A stretch of 64,000 bases of DNA from Nocardioides palaemonis (GCF_018275325.1 NZ_JAGVQR010000001.1:930001-994000), one strand, 5' to 3'. Counted from the first letter of the stretch, positions 8,508 through 16,950 are shown. Translations and numbers: made by a program. The notes: generated from the sequence alone by a model not told the origin.

Positions 8508-9491
8508 TCATGTGCGGTTTCGATCGAGGGCGGCCCGGACTCGCTGTTCCTCATCGTCGCTGAGGCCAGCTTGCCTGGGCTCGGTGCGCTGGTTCTCATA
8601 GGCAAGCGTGTCTCGCAGGGTGTCCTCCAGTGATCGCGTGACGAGACCGGCGGCACGTGCCCGGTCGGTGTTCATGGTGGCGAAGCCACGCCAGGCTGGG
8701 TCATCGATCCAGAGCGGAAGTGAGGCCGGGCCCATCCAGGCACCGATCTCGAGCTCGGCCAACGTCACGGCCGGAACGGCGCGCGGCTGCGCGGCGCTGT
8801 TGGCGATCTGCGCGGCAGCTGCGATGACCCGGTGGAAGGGGATGGTCGGGCCCGTGGCGTTGAACGTTGCGTCGAGCTGCTGCTCGGCTGCGGTGACGAC
8901 CCAAGAAGCTAGATCGCGTACATCGATGATCGCGCACGGGAAGTCGGGGTCGTCAGGCACGATTACGTCATCCCCAGTGGGATGAGCGAATCGCCATGGC
9001 CAGTACCCCGTTCGGCCCGACCAATCACCCGGCCCCCCGATCAGGCCCGAGCGCACGATGGTAGCCGAGGAGTCGCCAGCGCGGACGAAGCCCTCGCAGG
9101 CGACCTTCGCCTCGCCGTAGGTCGACATGTCTTCCATCACCTCACCCTGGAGGGGAGGGAGAAGCGGTGCATTCTCGTCCTGCTCGATGGAGGAGAAGTC
9201 GGCGTAGACGTTGCTGGAGGAGATGAACACCCAGTGCCGGGTCCTCAGATCACGCACGGCACGGCGAACCTGCCCAGGCTGGCGCGACACGTCGACCACT
9301 GCCGCCCACGATCGCGACGAGACCGACGCCAGGCCGTCGTCGTCATCGCGGTCAGCAGCGATGAAGGCCGCTCCCTCGGGAACCGACGAACTGCCACGCG
9401 CCAAGCAAGTCACAGCGTGTTCACGCTCCAGCGCGGCGTCCGCGACAGCCCGCCCCAGCAACGCCGTCCCGCCCAAGATCAACAACTCCAT
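8508..9491 (-). CDS. NAD-dependent epimerase/dehydratase family protein (extended SDR)
   Basis: The 327-residue protein starts at the ATG at 9491 (MELLILGGTALLGRAV), which begins the Rossmann fold directly. The nucleotide motif is GGTALLG (residues 7-13), an uncommon variant of GxxGxxG. SSSNVYADF followed by STYGEAKVACE gives the Ser and Tyr-x3-Lys active-site set. The C-terminal half holds the substrate domain. Related proteins reduce or epimerise sugar nucleotides or isoflavone-like substrates; the substrate here is open. It is a single gene bounded by REP-like elements on both sides. Confidence 0.8.
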   Translation of the reverse strand: MELLILGGTALLGRAVADAALEREHAVTCLARGSSSVPEGAAFIAADRDDDDGLASVSSRSWAAVVDVSRQPGQVRRAVRDLRTRHWVFISSSNVYADFSSIEQDENAPLLPPLQGEVMEDMSTYGEAKVACEGFVRAGDSSATIVRSGLIGGPGDWSGRTGYWPWRFAHPTGDDVIVPDDPDFPCAIIDVRDLASWVVTAAEQQLDATFNATGPTIPFHRVIAAAAQIANSAAQPRAVPAVTLAELEIGAWMGPASLPLWIDDPAWRGFATMNTDRARAAGLVTRSLEDTLRDTLAYENQRTEPRQAGLSDDEEQRVRAALDRNRT

Positions 9492-9562
9492 ACGCCTCAG
9501 TCCACTCATCGGTCGAGAGATCAGCAAGAGCGTTCGCTTCTGGCGTAGCCGCAACCCCAAGG

Positions 9563-9672
9563 GCACCGGGTCGCTCCGCGAGCCCATCCGGCACCGGGTC
9601 GCTCCGCGAGCCCATCCGGCACCGGGTCGCTCCGCGAGCCCATCCGGCACCGGGTCGCTCCGCGAGCCCATC
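9563..9672. repeat. REP-like tandem array, four 28-bp copies
   Basis: Four head-to-tail copies of a 28-bp unit beginning GCACCGGGTCGCTCCGCGAG, the last slightly shortened. They are nearly identical and lie upstream of the epimerase gene. There are no spacers, so this is not a CRISPR array. Confidence 0.9.
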
Positions 9673-9847
9673 GGTGATCGGGACCGGCACCCGCCGCAAG
9701 AGGTAGCCCGCGACACTAGCCGGTGGTGTCGTCGAGTCTGCGGCCATGAGCGAAGACTTGAGAGGGCATGACTTAGCCCCGGCGACATGGCCAAGGCCAG
9801 CGGTCCACCGGGGCTTTCAAGAGGAACGATACGTGAGAATGGGGGCG

Positions 9848-10552
9848 ATGACAACGTCGCCACCGCCTCCGCCGAGTCCTGGGCCACCCGCGCCTGGGCC
9901 ATGGGTAGAGCGCTGGCTGAGCCAGCCCCGACACGGTGTCTACCTGGCCGCCAGCCAAGGCGACCCGCAGTTGGCTCTGGACCTGTACGAGTGGAACGCC
10001 GAGATCAGCGCCGCCCTGCTGCGAGATCTCGCCCACCTGGAAGTCGGGCTACGCAACGCCTACGACCGCGCGCTCAGCGCGCGGTGGCCCGGACCCCCGC
10101 ACTGGACCACGGCCAACATCCCGGCCTTCGCGCCGTTGTGGCGCACCCGTCGTGGTCGACGAGTCGACGTCAACCTGCGGACACGTGAGTCACTCCACCG
10201 TGCCGTGGACTCCGCCGGCGGCCCCGCCGCTCCACCCGGCAAGGTCATTGCTGAGTTGATGTTCGGCTTCTGGCGGTTCCTCAGCTCCTCCGCCCATGAG
10301 AAGTCGCTGTGGGTGCCATCCCTCCACCAGGCGTTCGCACCGGGCACTGACCGGCGCGACGTCGACCGCCCCATCGGACGTCTGCACGGTCTGCGCAACC
10401 GAGTGGCCCACCACGAGCCACTCCTCAGGTACGACATCGCGGGACGCGTCACCGACATCGCGACCGTCGCCGGCCTACTCGATCCCGACCTCGGCCGGCA
10501 CCTGAGCGCGACCAGTCGAGTCACCCGGGTCCTCGTTCAGCGCCCCCGCTGA
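9848..10552 (+). CDS. Abi-like (Abi_2 family) protein
   Basis: I choose ATG 9848, after GGGGGCG; in-frame ATGs at 9839 and 9746 are alternatives. The 234-residue protein has LYEWNAEISAALLRDLAHLE, VGLRNAYDRAL and, near the end, GLRNRVAHHEPLL. The RNRxxHHEP motif and the conserved LEVGLRN block are the diagnostic parts of Abi_2 proteins, which have a HEPN-like fold and include AbiD/AbiF-type phage abortive-infection factors. An RNase role is therefore possible. There is no adjacent antitoxin gene; a serine recombinase follows 150 bases later. Confidence 0.7.
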   Translation: MTTSPPPPPSPGPPAPGPWVERWLSQPRHGVYLAASQGDPQLALDLYEWNAEISAALLRDLAHLEVGLRNAYDRALSARWPGPPHWTTANIPAFAPLWRTRRGRRVDVNLRTRESLHRAVDSAGGPAAPPGKVIAELMFGFWRFLSSSAHEKSLWVPSLHQAFAPGTDRRDVDRPIGRLHGLRNRVAHHEPLLRYDIAGRVTDIATVAGLLDPDLGRHLSATSRVTRVLVQRPR

Positions 10553-10701
10553 ACACAAGACTGGCAGCTCGCCGCCGAGGTGGCAGAGGGGGCTTGTCGA
10601 AGACGGCCCGCAGCGAGTTCCTGGTGAGGTCGAGCCCTGCTCGATGCCCGAGCCGACCCACAGCCCTGGATCGGCCGGACCAACCCCATTGGAGGTGCGC
10701 C

Positions 10702-11316
10702 ATGAACGCACTGCTTGTCGGGTACGCCCGATGCTCCACCGATCAACAAGACCTCACCGCGCAGCGTGACGGGCTGCTCGGACTCGGTGTCGAGGCCGAG
10801 CGGATCTACGTCGATCACGGCCTGACCGGCACCAACCGCGAGCGCCCCGGCTTGCGCGAGGCGCTGGCCGCCTGTCGTGCCGGGGACACGTTGGTCGTGA
10901 CCAAGCTCGACCGGCTGGCCCGGTCCCTGCCTGATGCCCGGGCGATCGCCGACGAGCTCACCACCCGCCAGATCAGCCTCAGCCTCGGCGGGTCCGTCTA
11001 CGACCCCACCGATGCTGTCGGGAAGCTGCTGTTCAACGTCCTCGCGATGGTCGCTGAGTTCGAGTCCGACCTCATCAGGCTTCGCACAGTCGAGGGCATG
11101 AAGGTCGCCAGGGCCAAGGGCCGGCTGAAGGGCAAGCAGCCCAAGCTAAGCCGCAAGCAGGAAGCGCACCTCGTCTCGCTAGTGCACAGCGGCGAGTACA
11201 GCACCCTCGAGGTAGCTGAGCTGTTCGGGATCGGCCGCTCGACGGTCTATCGCGCCATCGAGCGCCAACGAATCGCGGCCAAGGCCGATCTTGCTGACGC
11301 CTCCACACGACGCTGA
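10702..11316 (+). CDS. Serine recombinase (resolvase/invertase type), intact copy
   Basis: ATG 10702 follows GGAGG. The 204-residue protein has the catalytic Ser12 in GYARCSTDQQDL, the LVVTKLDRLARSL arginine-rich motif near residue 70, the long helix GMKVARAKGRLKGKQPKLS, and a C-terminal helix-turn-helix (TLEVAELFGIGRSTVYRAI). Length and layout match Tn3-type resolvases. It stands alone without a transposase. A close, frameshifted copy with similar flanks lies at 36238. A hairpin follows the stop. Confidence 0.9.
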   Translation: MNALLVGYARCSTDQQDLTAQRDGLLGLGVEAERIYVDHGLTGTNRERPGLREALAACRAGDTLVVTKLDRLARSLPDARAIADELTTRQISLSLGGSVYDPTDAVGKLLFNVLAMVAEFESDLIRLRTVEGMKVARAKGRLKGKQPKLSRKQEAHLVSLVHSGEYSTLEVAELFGIGRSTVYRAIERQRIAAKADLADASTRR

Positions 11317-11329
11317 TCGTCACCTCGTT

Positions 11330-11362
11330 GGCGTCCCGCAACCGACACCTCGGCGGGACGCC
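11330..11362 (+). terminator. Hairpin downstream of serine recombinase
   Basis: Perfect 10-base arms (GGCGTCCCGC and GCGGGACGCC) around a 13-base loop, 13 bases after the stop. The same arms follow the second recombinase copy. Confidence 0.65.
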
Positions 11363-11511
11363 GATGAGCGGAACTGATCGGAGCCGGTCTCGACCACAGC
11401 GGTTTGCCCAGTGGGGTTCGTCAACTGGAGCGACATGGACGCCAGGTCAGCTCACTATCGAGTTGGGAGGCCAGGCGCACGGACGCGAGCTTCGCTGTGC
11501 GTTTGCTTGCA

Positions 11512-11537
11512 AACTTAGCCAACCGGTTGGTAAAGTT
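11512..11537. promoter_or_regulatory. Palindromic operator of the TetR-SMR operon
   Basis: A 26-bp imperfect palindrome, outer arms AACTT/AAGTT and inner perfect CCAACCGGTTGG, ends just before the GTG start of the TetR-type gene. Its position over the likely promoter suggests autorepression of the whole efflux operon. Confidence 0.75.
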
Positions 11538-11542
11538 CGAGT

Positions 11543-12094
11543 GTGGGAGGTCGAGCATCGCAGCGCAACGACATCGTCGCTTCGGCAGTGGATCTCGCCC
11601 GCGACGGGAGGGTCGTGTCGCTTGACTCGGCCGCGCGGGCCGCGGGCGTGACCAAGCCGGGTCTGATGTACCACTTCTCCACCAAGCAGGACCTCATGAT
11701 GGCGATGGTCGACTTCGTCATCGACGGATACGAATGCGACTTGAAAGCGCGCATCCCAGGAGCAGATCCGGCCCGCGAGAGCGTCGAGTCGCGCATCCAC
11801 GCGTACGTGAACTGGGCCTGCGACGGCGACTTCTCCGCCGGGGACCTCGTGATGCTGACCGACCCCCGCCTCCATGAGCCACTCACGACCCGCTGGTGCG
11901 AACGGATGGAGCCGTGGGTCGCGATACCCGACGACACTCCTGTTCCGAAACGTACGCGGCTGACGGCGGCGCGGCTCATCGCCGACGGCATCTGGTTCGA
12001 GACCGTCACCACCCAGCAGCTGTCCGCGAACGACCGGGACCGACACAACGACGTGCAAGCCTTCGCCCACAGCCTCATCGAGGAGAGTCAATGA
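11543..12094 (+). CDS. TetR family repressor of the SMR efflux pair
   Basis: The 183-residue protein starts at GTG 11543 (GTG 11541 is out of frame). The DNA-binding domain spans the first 55 residues (IVASAVDLARDGRVVSLDSA, then RAAGVTKPGLMYHFSTKQDL). The C-terminal ligand domain resembles QacR/TetR_C-type domains. Its stop overlaps the ATG of the first SMR gene (ATGA), so regulator and pumps form one operon. The palindrome immediately upstream is the expected binding site. The inducer is probably a cationic or hydrophobic compound carried by the pumps. Confidence 0.88.
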   Translation: MGGRASQRNDIVASAVDLARDGRVVSLDSAARAAGVTKPGLMYHFSTKQDLMMAMVDFVIDGYECDLKARIPGADPARESVESRIHAYVNWACDGDFSAGDLVMLTDPRLHEPLTTRWCERMEPWVAIPDDTPVPKRTRLTAARLIADGIWFETVTTQQLSANDRDRHNDVQAFAHSLIEESQ

Positions 12095-12480
12095 CCAAGT
12101 GGTACCTACTAGTGGCAGCGATCGCCTGCGAGGTGACCGCGTCGCTGTCACTCAAGGCAGCCTTAGACCGGCCAGCCTTCTTCGGGCTCGTCGGCGTGGG
12201 CTACATCGCGTCCTTCGTGCTGATCGCCCTCGTCCTGAAGCAGGGCATGGCGCTCGGGGTCGCCTACGGCATCTGGGGCGCGATGGGCGTGGCAGCGACA
12301 GCCGTGCTGTCCTCGTTGATCTTCGACGAGTCACTGACCGCGCTTATGGGCGTGGGCATCGCTCTCATCATCGCCGGCGTCCTGACCGTGGAACTTGGCT
12401 CCCAAAAGGCGCACGCCACCGAAGTCGGCAACACCGGTGTTATCCCGGGCAGCAACAACACCGAGACGGGAGTCGTGTGA
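12091..12480 (+). CDS. Small multidrug resistance (SMR) efflux subunit 1
   Basis: A 129-residue four-helix membrane protein with the essential Glu14 in AIACEVTASLSLKAA, the GxxYxxSF-type helix 2 (GYIASFVLIALVLKQ), the helix 3 packing motif LGVAYGIWGAMG and helix 4 LIIAGVLTVELGS. A 20-residue polar tail follows. It is directly followed by a second, shorter SMR gene whose ATG overlaps its stop, the arrangement of heterodimeric pairs such as EbrAB or YkkCD. Function: proton-coupled export of quaternary cations or similar compounds. Confidence 0.9.
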   Translation: MTKWYLLVAAIACEVTASLSLKAALDRPAFFGLVGVGYIASFVLIALVLKQGMALGVAYGIWGAMGVAATAVLSSLIFDESLTALMGVGIALIIAGVLTVELGSQKAHATEVGNTGVIPGSNNTETGVV

Positions 12481-12800
12481 TGCAGTGGCTCTTCCTGATC
12501 GCCGCGATCGCCTTCGAAGTCATCGCCACTTTGTCGCTGCGAGTTGCCGCAAAGGGACGCTCGGCGTTCTACGCGGTCACCGCACTCGGCTACCTCATCG
12601 CCTTCTCCTTCCTCACCCTCGCCCTGAACGAGGGGATGGGGCTCGGCGTGGCCTACGGCATCTGGGCAGCCTCCGGTGTCGCGCTGACCGCAATCGCGTC
12701 TAAGGCGCTGTTCAAGGAGCCGCTCACACCACTGATGATGGGGGGCATCGCACTCATCATCAGCGGGGTCCTGCTGGTCGAGCTCGGCGCGAGCCACTGA
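12480..12800 (+). CDS. Small multidrug resistance (SMR) efflux subunit 2
   Basis: The 106-residue protein starts at the ATG that shares its A with the preceding stop codon. The key Glu13 lies in AIAFEVIATLSLRVA; helix 3 is LGVAYGIWAASG and helix 4 ALIISGVLLVELGA. The length is typical for a subunit without a tail. Tight coupling to the longer partner suggests an asymmetric heterodimer in the cytoplasmic membrane, controlled by the upstream TetR protein. Confidence 0.9.
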   Translation: MQWLFLIAAIAFEVIATLSLRVAAKGRSAFYAVTALGYLIAFSFLTLALNEGMGLGVAYGIWAASGVALTAIASKALFKEPLTPLMMGGIALIISGVLLVELGASH

Positions 12801-12997
12801 CCCGACGCCATGGCCGACCACGCTGGTGGTCGAATATGCCGGCGCCGGACGCTCCTCCGCGACGTTCGCCGTCGTCAGCCCGGCGTCAGTGCGTCCTAGA
12901 GCCCGTCAACCTCAGTGTCTCTGTTTGTCTCGTCGCGCCAACCTGGCGTCGAGCAGCCTGATTGTCCCCATCAGCACGCGGGAGCGTGGCAATGCGC

Positions 12998-13027
12998 GAT
13001 CCCGCTGTGGTCACGCTCCGCGTGACG
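12998..13027. repeat. REP-like unit at the left edge of the 859-bp duplication
   Basis: A variant unit (GATCCCGCTGTGGTCACGCT followed by CCGCGTGACG) ends exactly where the first duplicated segment begins. The rest of 12801-12997 shows no gene. Confidence 0.65.
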
Positions 13028-13058
13028 ATCGGCACGCGGACACGATCGTGGGGATCAG

Positions 13059-13583
13059 TCAGTCCGTGCGCTGGCAGAAGCGCAGCACGTTGCCGCAAGG
13101 GTCGGTGATGGTCATCGTAGGCCCGCCAGGCGCTGAGCGCTCGACGCCCGGGCGTGCTCCTGGGTGACCGCGCTTGCGCAGCTCGTCACGCAGTGCGTAG
13201 ACATCCTTGACGGGGATCCAGAGGACGCCGCCCGGTGTTCCGTCTCCGTAGTGCTCGGAGAGATCAAGCACTGCGGCATCACGGCGCACACGACAGTAGA
13301 GCGGCAGTCCAGGATCGAAGCGGTGCTCCCATTCGACCTCGAACCCCAGCCACCGCACGTAGAAGTCACGGGCTAGCTGGTCGTCCTGGATGCGCAATAC
13401 AGGTACAGCTGGCCCGAGTCTCGGCCCGTCCAACACCGCACTTGCCGTGTTCCAGTCGCGCAGTCCGAGTTGCGCCGCAGTCGCCTCGAGCGCCAGCGAG
13501 TGAGAGATGTGCACACCCTCCGCAGCAAGCCTGGAGCGCAGCGACTTCGCTGCGGACTTCGCGTCATCGGTCGAGATATCCAT
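13059..13583 (-). CDS. Glyoxalase superfamily (bleomycin-resistance-like) protein, copy 1
   Basis: The 174-residue protein starts at ATG 13583 with GGGAC upstream. Residues 1-50 are the helical extension often found before this fold in actinobacteria (AKSLRSRLAAEGVHISHSLA, then LRDWNTASAVL). The rest is a single vicinal-oxygen-chelate domain: VPVLRIQDDQLARDFYVRWL, then GFEVEWEHRF, LDLSEHYGDGTPG and TDPCGNVLRFCQ. Relatives bind antibiotics or act as dioxygenases or lyases; no metal-ligand set is certain. It has an identical neighbour 859 bp away, so gene dosage is doubled. Confidence 0.85.
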   Translation of the reverse strand: MDISTDDAKSAAKSLRSRLAAEGVHISHSLALEATAAQLGLRDWNTASAVLDGPRLGPAVPVLRIQDDQLARDFYVRWLGFEVEWEHRFDPGLPLYCRVRRDAAVLDLSEHYGDGTPGGVLWIPVKDVYALRDELRKRGHPGARPGVERSAPGGPTMTITDPCGNVLRFCQRTD

Positions 13584-13829
13584 GTCCGTCCCTTCGGCGT
13601 CCGCGCGAGCCGGTCCCCGCGTTGCCGGCCAGGACGCCTAGAAGAACGGGTCTGGCGATGCAGAACAGTCGATGTGTTCACCAACCGATCTCTCGGTGCG
13701 GGAGGCGGGTCACACCAAGACCCGACCGCAGGTTACACCCGGGATCGAAGGCTCTTCGCCCCGAATGCCAAACCGTTTCCAGCGGCGAACGACTGGCGAG
13801 GCCACGCGAAATCCGTAGTCGCGTAAGCG

Positions 13830-13889
13830 GATCCCGTACCGGGTCGCTCCGCGAGCCCATCCCGTACCGGGTCGCTCCGCGAGCCCATC
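13830..13889. repeat. REP-like tandem pair between the two glyoxalase copies
   Basis: Two head-to-tail units, each CCCGTACC followed by the core GGGTCGCTCCGCGAGCCCAT. The second unit contains the junction of the tandem duplication. Confidence 0.9.
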
Positions 13890-13917
13890 GGCACGCGGAC
13901 ACGATCGTGGGGATCAG

Positions 13918-14442
13918 TCAGTCCGTGCGCTGGCAGAAGCGCAGCACGTTGCCGCAAGGGTCGGTGATGGTCATCGTAGGCCCGCCAGGCGCTGAGCGCT
14001 CGACGCCCGGGCGTGCTCCTGGGTGACCGCGCTTGCGCAGCTCGTCACGCAGTGCGTAGACATCCTTGACGGGGATCCAGAGGACGCCGCCCGGTGTTCC
14101 GTCTCCGTAGTGCTCGGAGAGATCAAGCACTGCGGCATCACGGCGCACACGACAGTAGAGCGGCAGTCCAGGATCGAAGCGGTGCTCCCATTCGACCTCG
14201 AACCCCAGCCACCGCACGTAGAAGTCACGGGCTAGCTGGTCGTCCTGGATGCGCAATACAGGTACAGCTGGCCCGAGTCTCGGCCCGTCCAACACCGCAC
14301 TTGCCGTGTTCCAGTCGCGCAGTCCGAGTTGCGCCGCAGTCGCCTCGAGCGCCAGCGAGTGAGAGATGTGCACACCCTCCGCAGCAAGCCTGGAGCGCAG
14401 CGACTTCGCTGCGGACTTCGCGTCATCGGTCGAGATATCCAT
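13918..14442 (-). CDS. Glyoxalase superfamily protein, copy 2
   Basis: Identical at protein level to the 174-residue gene product at 13059-13583, with the same upstream region, so both copies should be expressed alike. The extension plus single vicinal-oxygen-chelate domain is unchanged. Nothing marks one copy as decaying. An assembly artefact cannot be excluded from sequence alone, but the different right-hand flanks show where the copies end. Confidence 0.85.
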   Translation of the reverse strand: MDISTDDAKSAAKSLRSRLAAEGVHISHSLALEATAAQLGLRDWNTASAVLDGPRLGPAVPVLRIQDDQLARDFYVRWLGFEVEWEHRFDPGLPLYCRVRRDAAVLDLSEHYGDGTPGGVLWIPVKDVYALRDELRKRGHPGARPGVERSAPGGPTMTITDPCGNVLRFCQRTD

Positions 14443-14688
14443 GTCCGTCCCTTCGGCGTCCGCGCGAGCCGGTCCCCGCGTTGCCGGCCAGGACGCCTAG
14501 AAGAACGGGTCTGGCGATGCAGAACAGTCGATGTGTTCACCAACCGATCTCTCGGTGCGGGAGGCGGGTCACACCAAGACCCGACCGCAGGTTACACCCG
14601 GGATCGAAGGCTCTTCGCCCCGAATGCCAAACCGTTTCCAGCGGCGAACGACTGGCGAGGCCACGCGAAATCCGTAGTCGCGTAAGCG

Positions 14689-14748
14689 GATCCCGTACCG
14701 GGTCGCTCCGCGAGCCCATCCCGTACCGGGTCGCTCCGCGAGCCCATC
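14689..14748. repeat. REP-like tandem pair, right end of duplication
   Basis: Same two-unit arrangement as at 13830; after it the sequence departs from copy 1. Confidence 0.9.
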
Positions 14749-15303
14749 CGCTTGCGAGCTCCGCTCGACCATCCCCGTGTGGGACGGCTCGGGCTACGCG
14801 TCAATCGCGGAATGGGTCACCGGTGTAGGGCATGTCGCGTGCCGAACCCCATTGTGTGCGGTCAGTAAGGCTCGCGACCCGGATGGCCCATCATCAGTCG
14901 TAGAAAGCGGCTCTTCCCAGATGAGGGTGTAGGTCGGCCGGGCGCGTCGGTCCGCAGATAGACGTCGAGGTCTCCCCGACGACGGAGGTTCCTACGCCAT
15001 CCATCCGAAAGACCTCGACGTGACCGACGCTACCCCGCCGGCCGGCTTCGGCCGCCCTGACCTGACCGCCTTCGCGTCTCATCCCAATCGACCCTGATCG
15101 AGTCTGCTGACCCCCTCGACGAGAACGCAGCGACATCACAGCCACCCAACCCCGACCGTCCGGGAAGCCGGGACACGTCACATGGCCTGTGCTGCGGGCG
15201 TGTCGAGTGGGTCGTCCAGGGGCGACGCAGGAGCGTCGACGCGACGTGCTGAGAGGTGGTTCCAGTCGAGCACTAGGACACCGGCTACAGGCATGGCGAT
15301 AGG
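14749..15303. other. Intergenic region without recognised gene
   Basis: I find no credible coding sequence in these 555 bases. Open frames here have poor codon structure and no recognisable motif. No RNA gene or strong terminator was seen. Confidence 0.4.
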
Positions 15304-16245
15304 TCAGGAACGGCGTCGCTCCCTACGCAGGAGGGAGCGCAGAGTCTCGGCGTTCGCGTAGCCGACACGAAGCGCGATCTCCGCGGAGGTGAGGTCCGTG
15401 GTCGCCGAGAGGTGCCGCGCTCGTTCGATGCGAAGCCGTTGGACGAAGCCGAGCGGAGTGAGGTTGAGCGCCGCACGGACTCGTCGCTCGAGGGTGCGCC
15501 GACTGGTCCCGAGCGACTGCGCCACCGACGCGACGTCGAACGGTTCGTCCAGGCGGGCGCGCACGAAGCGTTCGAACTCGACGACGATCGGGTCCTCGTG
15601 CCGGAGATGTTCGTAAGCGACGAAGGCCGCCTGCGACGGACGCTCGTCGATGATGAGGAGCTTGGCGACATGTTGGGCCAGGTCGGGGCTGATCGATCGC
15701 ACGAGTGAGAGCGCGAGGTCGATGTGGGCGAACGCGGCGCCGGCGGTGACGAGGTTCCCGTCGACCACGACCATGGTGTCGAGATCGAGGGCGACGGTCG
15801 GATAGCGCTTCAGGAACTCCGGCCCCAGGAACCAGCTGGTCGTCGCCCGCCGATGATGCATCCGTCCGGTCTCGGCGACAGCGAACACGCCGGTGCACGC
15901 CGCGGCGATCCGGGTGGTCGCGTCGTCGAGGCGCCCGAGCGAGGCGATGACCGAACGAACGTCCCGGCTCCGGAGGGCGTCGTCGGTCGCGGCGGCCGTG
16001 AGGGTTCCAAGCGCAGGGACGACGACCACGTCGAACTCTGCGGACTCCGACAGCGGGTGGTCCACCGACAGGGTCATCGATGCCGTCGTGGTCACTCTCC
16101 GTTTCGGTCCGAGGATGGCGAGTTCGATCGGGTCGATCCGCGGGTCGACATCGCCGCGGACTCCGTCGGCCACCCGCACGATGTCGATGACCGACGCGAC
16201 AGCCGAACCGAAGCAGCCGTCGATCGCGATCAGTCCGATACGCAT
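15304..16245 (-). CDS. GlxA-type AraC family transcriptional regulator (DJ-1/PfpI + HTH)
   Basis: I start at ATG 16245 (MRIGLIAIDGCFGSAV), where the DJ-1/PfpI-like domain begins; an upstream in-frame start would add 14 residues. Residues 1-180 are the class-I amidotransferase-like sensor domain, with IAAACTGVFAVAETG at the nucleophile-elbow position. Residues 210-313 are the AraC DNA-binding domain with two helix-turn-helix units (FDVASVAQSLGTSRRTLERR and LTSAEIALRVGYANAETLRS). It is divergent from the monooxygenase-like gene at 16354 and probably controls it from the 108-base shared promoter region. Confidence 0.88.
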   Translation of the reverse strand: MRIGLIAIDGCFGSAVASVIDIVRVADGVRGDVDPRIDPIELAILGPKRRVTTTASMTLSVDHPLSESAEFDVVVVPALGTLTAAATDDALRSRDVRSVIASLGRLDDATTRIAAACTGVFAVAETGRMHHRRATTSWFLGPEFLKRYPTVALDLDTMVVVDGNLVTAGAAFAHIDLALSLVRSISPDLAQHVAKLLIIDERPSQAAFVAYEHLRHEDPIVVEFERFVRARLDEPFDVASVAQSLGTSRRTLERRVRAALNLTPLGFVQRLRIERARHLSATTDLTSAEIALRVGYANAETLRSLLRRERRRS

Positions 16246-16353
16246 GGCGCGAACAATAGCAATACTGCCGTATACGCCACTTCTCACATGCCCTTGCTCG
16301 TCATACGCTCAACTCGTTCCACCAAGAAACCTCGACACCTAGGAGAACCCCTC

Positions 16354-16665
16354 ATGTCCACACCCGCATCACTTCCGTATGCCTTCGTCGCCAAGATCGT
16401 CGCGGCCGATGGACAGCACGACGCGCTCGCCGATCTGCTCGCCGGCGCTGTCGCGCTCGCCAACGAAGAAGTAGGAACGATTGTCTGGTTCGCGGTCAGG
16501 ACCCACGCCGACACCTTCTGGATCTTCGATGCATTCCCCGACGAGGCCGCTCGCGAAGCCCACGCCAACGGCGCCATCGTCGCAGCCCTGATGGCCAACC
16601 AGCACCTCCTCGGCGCAGCACCCGAGATCCTGGCGGCCGACGTCCTCGCGTCCAAGCTCCCGTAG
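16354..16665 (+). CDS. Antibiotic biosynthesis monooxygenase (ABM)-like dimeric barrel protein
   Basis: ATG 16354 follows AGGAG. The 103-residue protein fits a single ferredoxin-like dimeric barrel: FVAKIVAADGQHDALADLLA, then TIVWFAVRTHADTFWIFDAF and PDEAAREAHANGAIVAALM. Such proteins include putative quinol monooxygenases and small stress proteins. It resembles the protein encoded at 40248 closely in length and in the central FxIFDxFPD block. The neighbouring divergent GlxA regulator suggests inducible expression. Confidence 0.78.
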   Translation: MSTPASLPYAFVAKIVAADGQHDALADLLAGAVALANEEVGTIVWFAVRTHADTFWIFDAFPDEAAREAHANGAIVAALMANQHLLGAAPEILAADVLASKLP

Positions 16666-16883
16666 TCCGCCAACGCACGAGACGATCGCGCCCCGCCGAG
16701 CCGTCGCCAGGTCGCGACGCAACGCCCACGCTGCGTTGCCGAGCGGTGCGAGGCCTATCGGCACACGGACAGGATGCCGGCCGCGAGCGCTCAGCCGGCG
16801 AGGGGTCCGTCGCAGAGGAGAGCGACGTCGGTATCGGGCAAAGCCGTGAGGCCAGCGCATCGCGCGACCACCAGAACCGAACC

Positions 16884-16915
16884 GCCCCTGCCCTGCGTTT
16901 GCGCAGGTCAGGGGC
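16884..16915 (-). terminator. Strong hairpin next to a tRNA-end-like sequence
   Basis: Arms GCCCCTG-C-CCTGCG and CGCAGG-T-CAGGGGC pair with one mismatch around a TTTG loop. It lies nine bases beyond the 3' end of the tRNA-like fragment on the minus strand, the usual position of a tRNA terminator. Confidence 0.6.
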
Positions 16916-16923
16916 TGTTCGCC

Positions 16924-16950
16924 GGAGCCGCCTGTCGGAACCGAACCGAC
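16924..16950 (-). other. tRNA 3'-end fragment (T-arm plus acceptor 3' strand)
   Basis: On the minus strand GTCGG-TTCGGTT-CCGAC forms a perfect 5-bp T-arm with a canonical seven-base loop, followed by AGGCGGCTCC like an acceptor 3' strand. The expected anticodon arm, D-arm and matching 5' acceptor strand are not found, so this is a remnant, perhaps an old attachment site, not a functional tRNA. Confidence 0.45.

Larger units (their letters stand above)
13028..13889. repeat. Direct tandem duplication, copy 1 (859-bp period)
   Basis: This segment, which holds one glyoxalase-like gene and a pair of REP-like units, is repeated without visible differences at 13887-14748; the copies overlap by the three bases ATC. 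The left junction and both right ends fall in REP-like sequence. Confidence 0.92.
13887..14748. repeat. Direct tandem duplication, copy 2
   Basis: Repeat of 13028-13889. Every reading frame translates identically across the unit, so the duplication looks very recent or is maintained by gene conversion. Confidence 0.92.

Noticed and set aside
9563-9672. Short direct repeats resembling a CRISPR array
   Set aside because: The four copies are adjacent without spacers and belong to the REP-like family.
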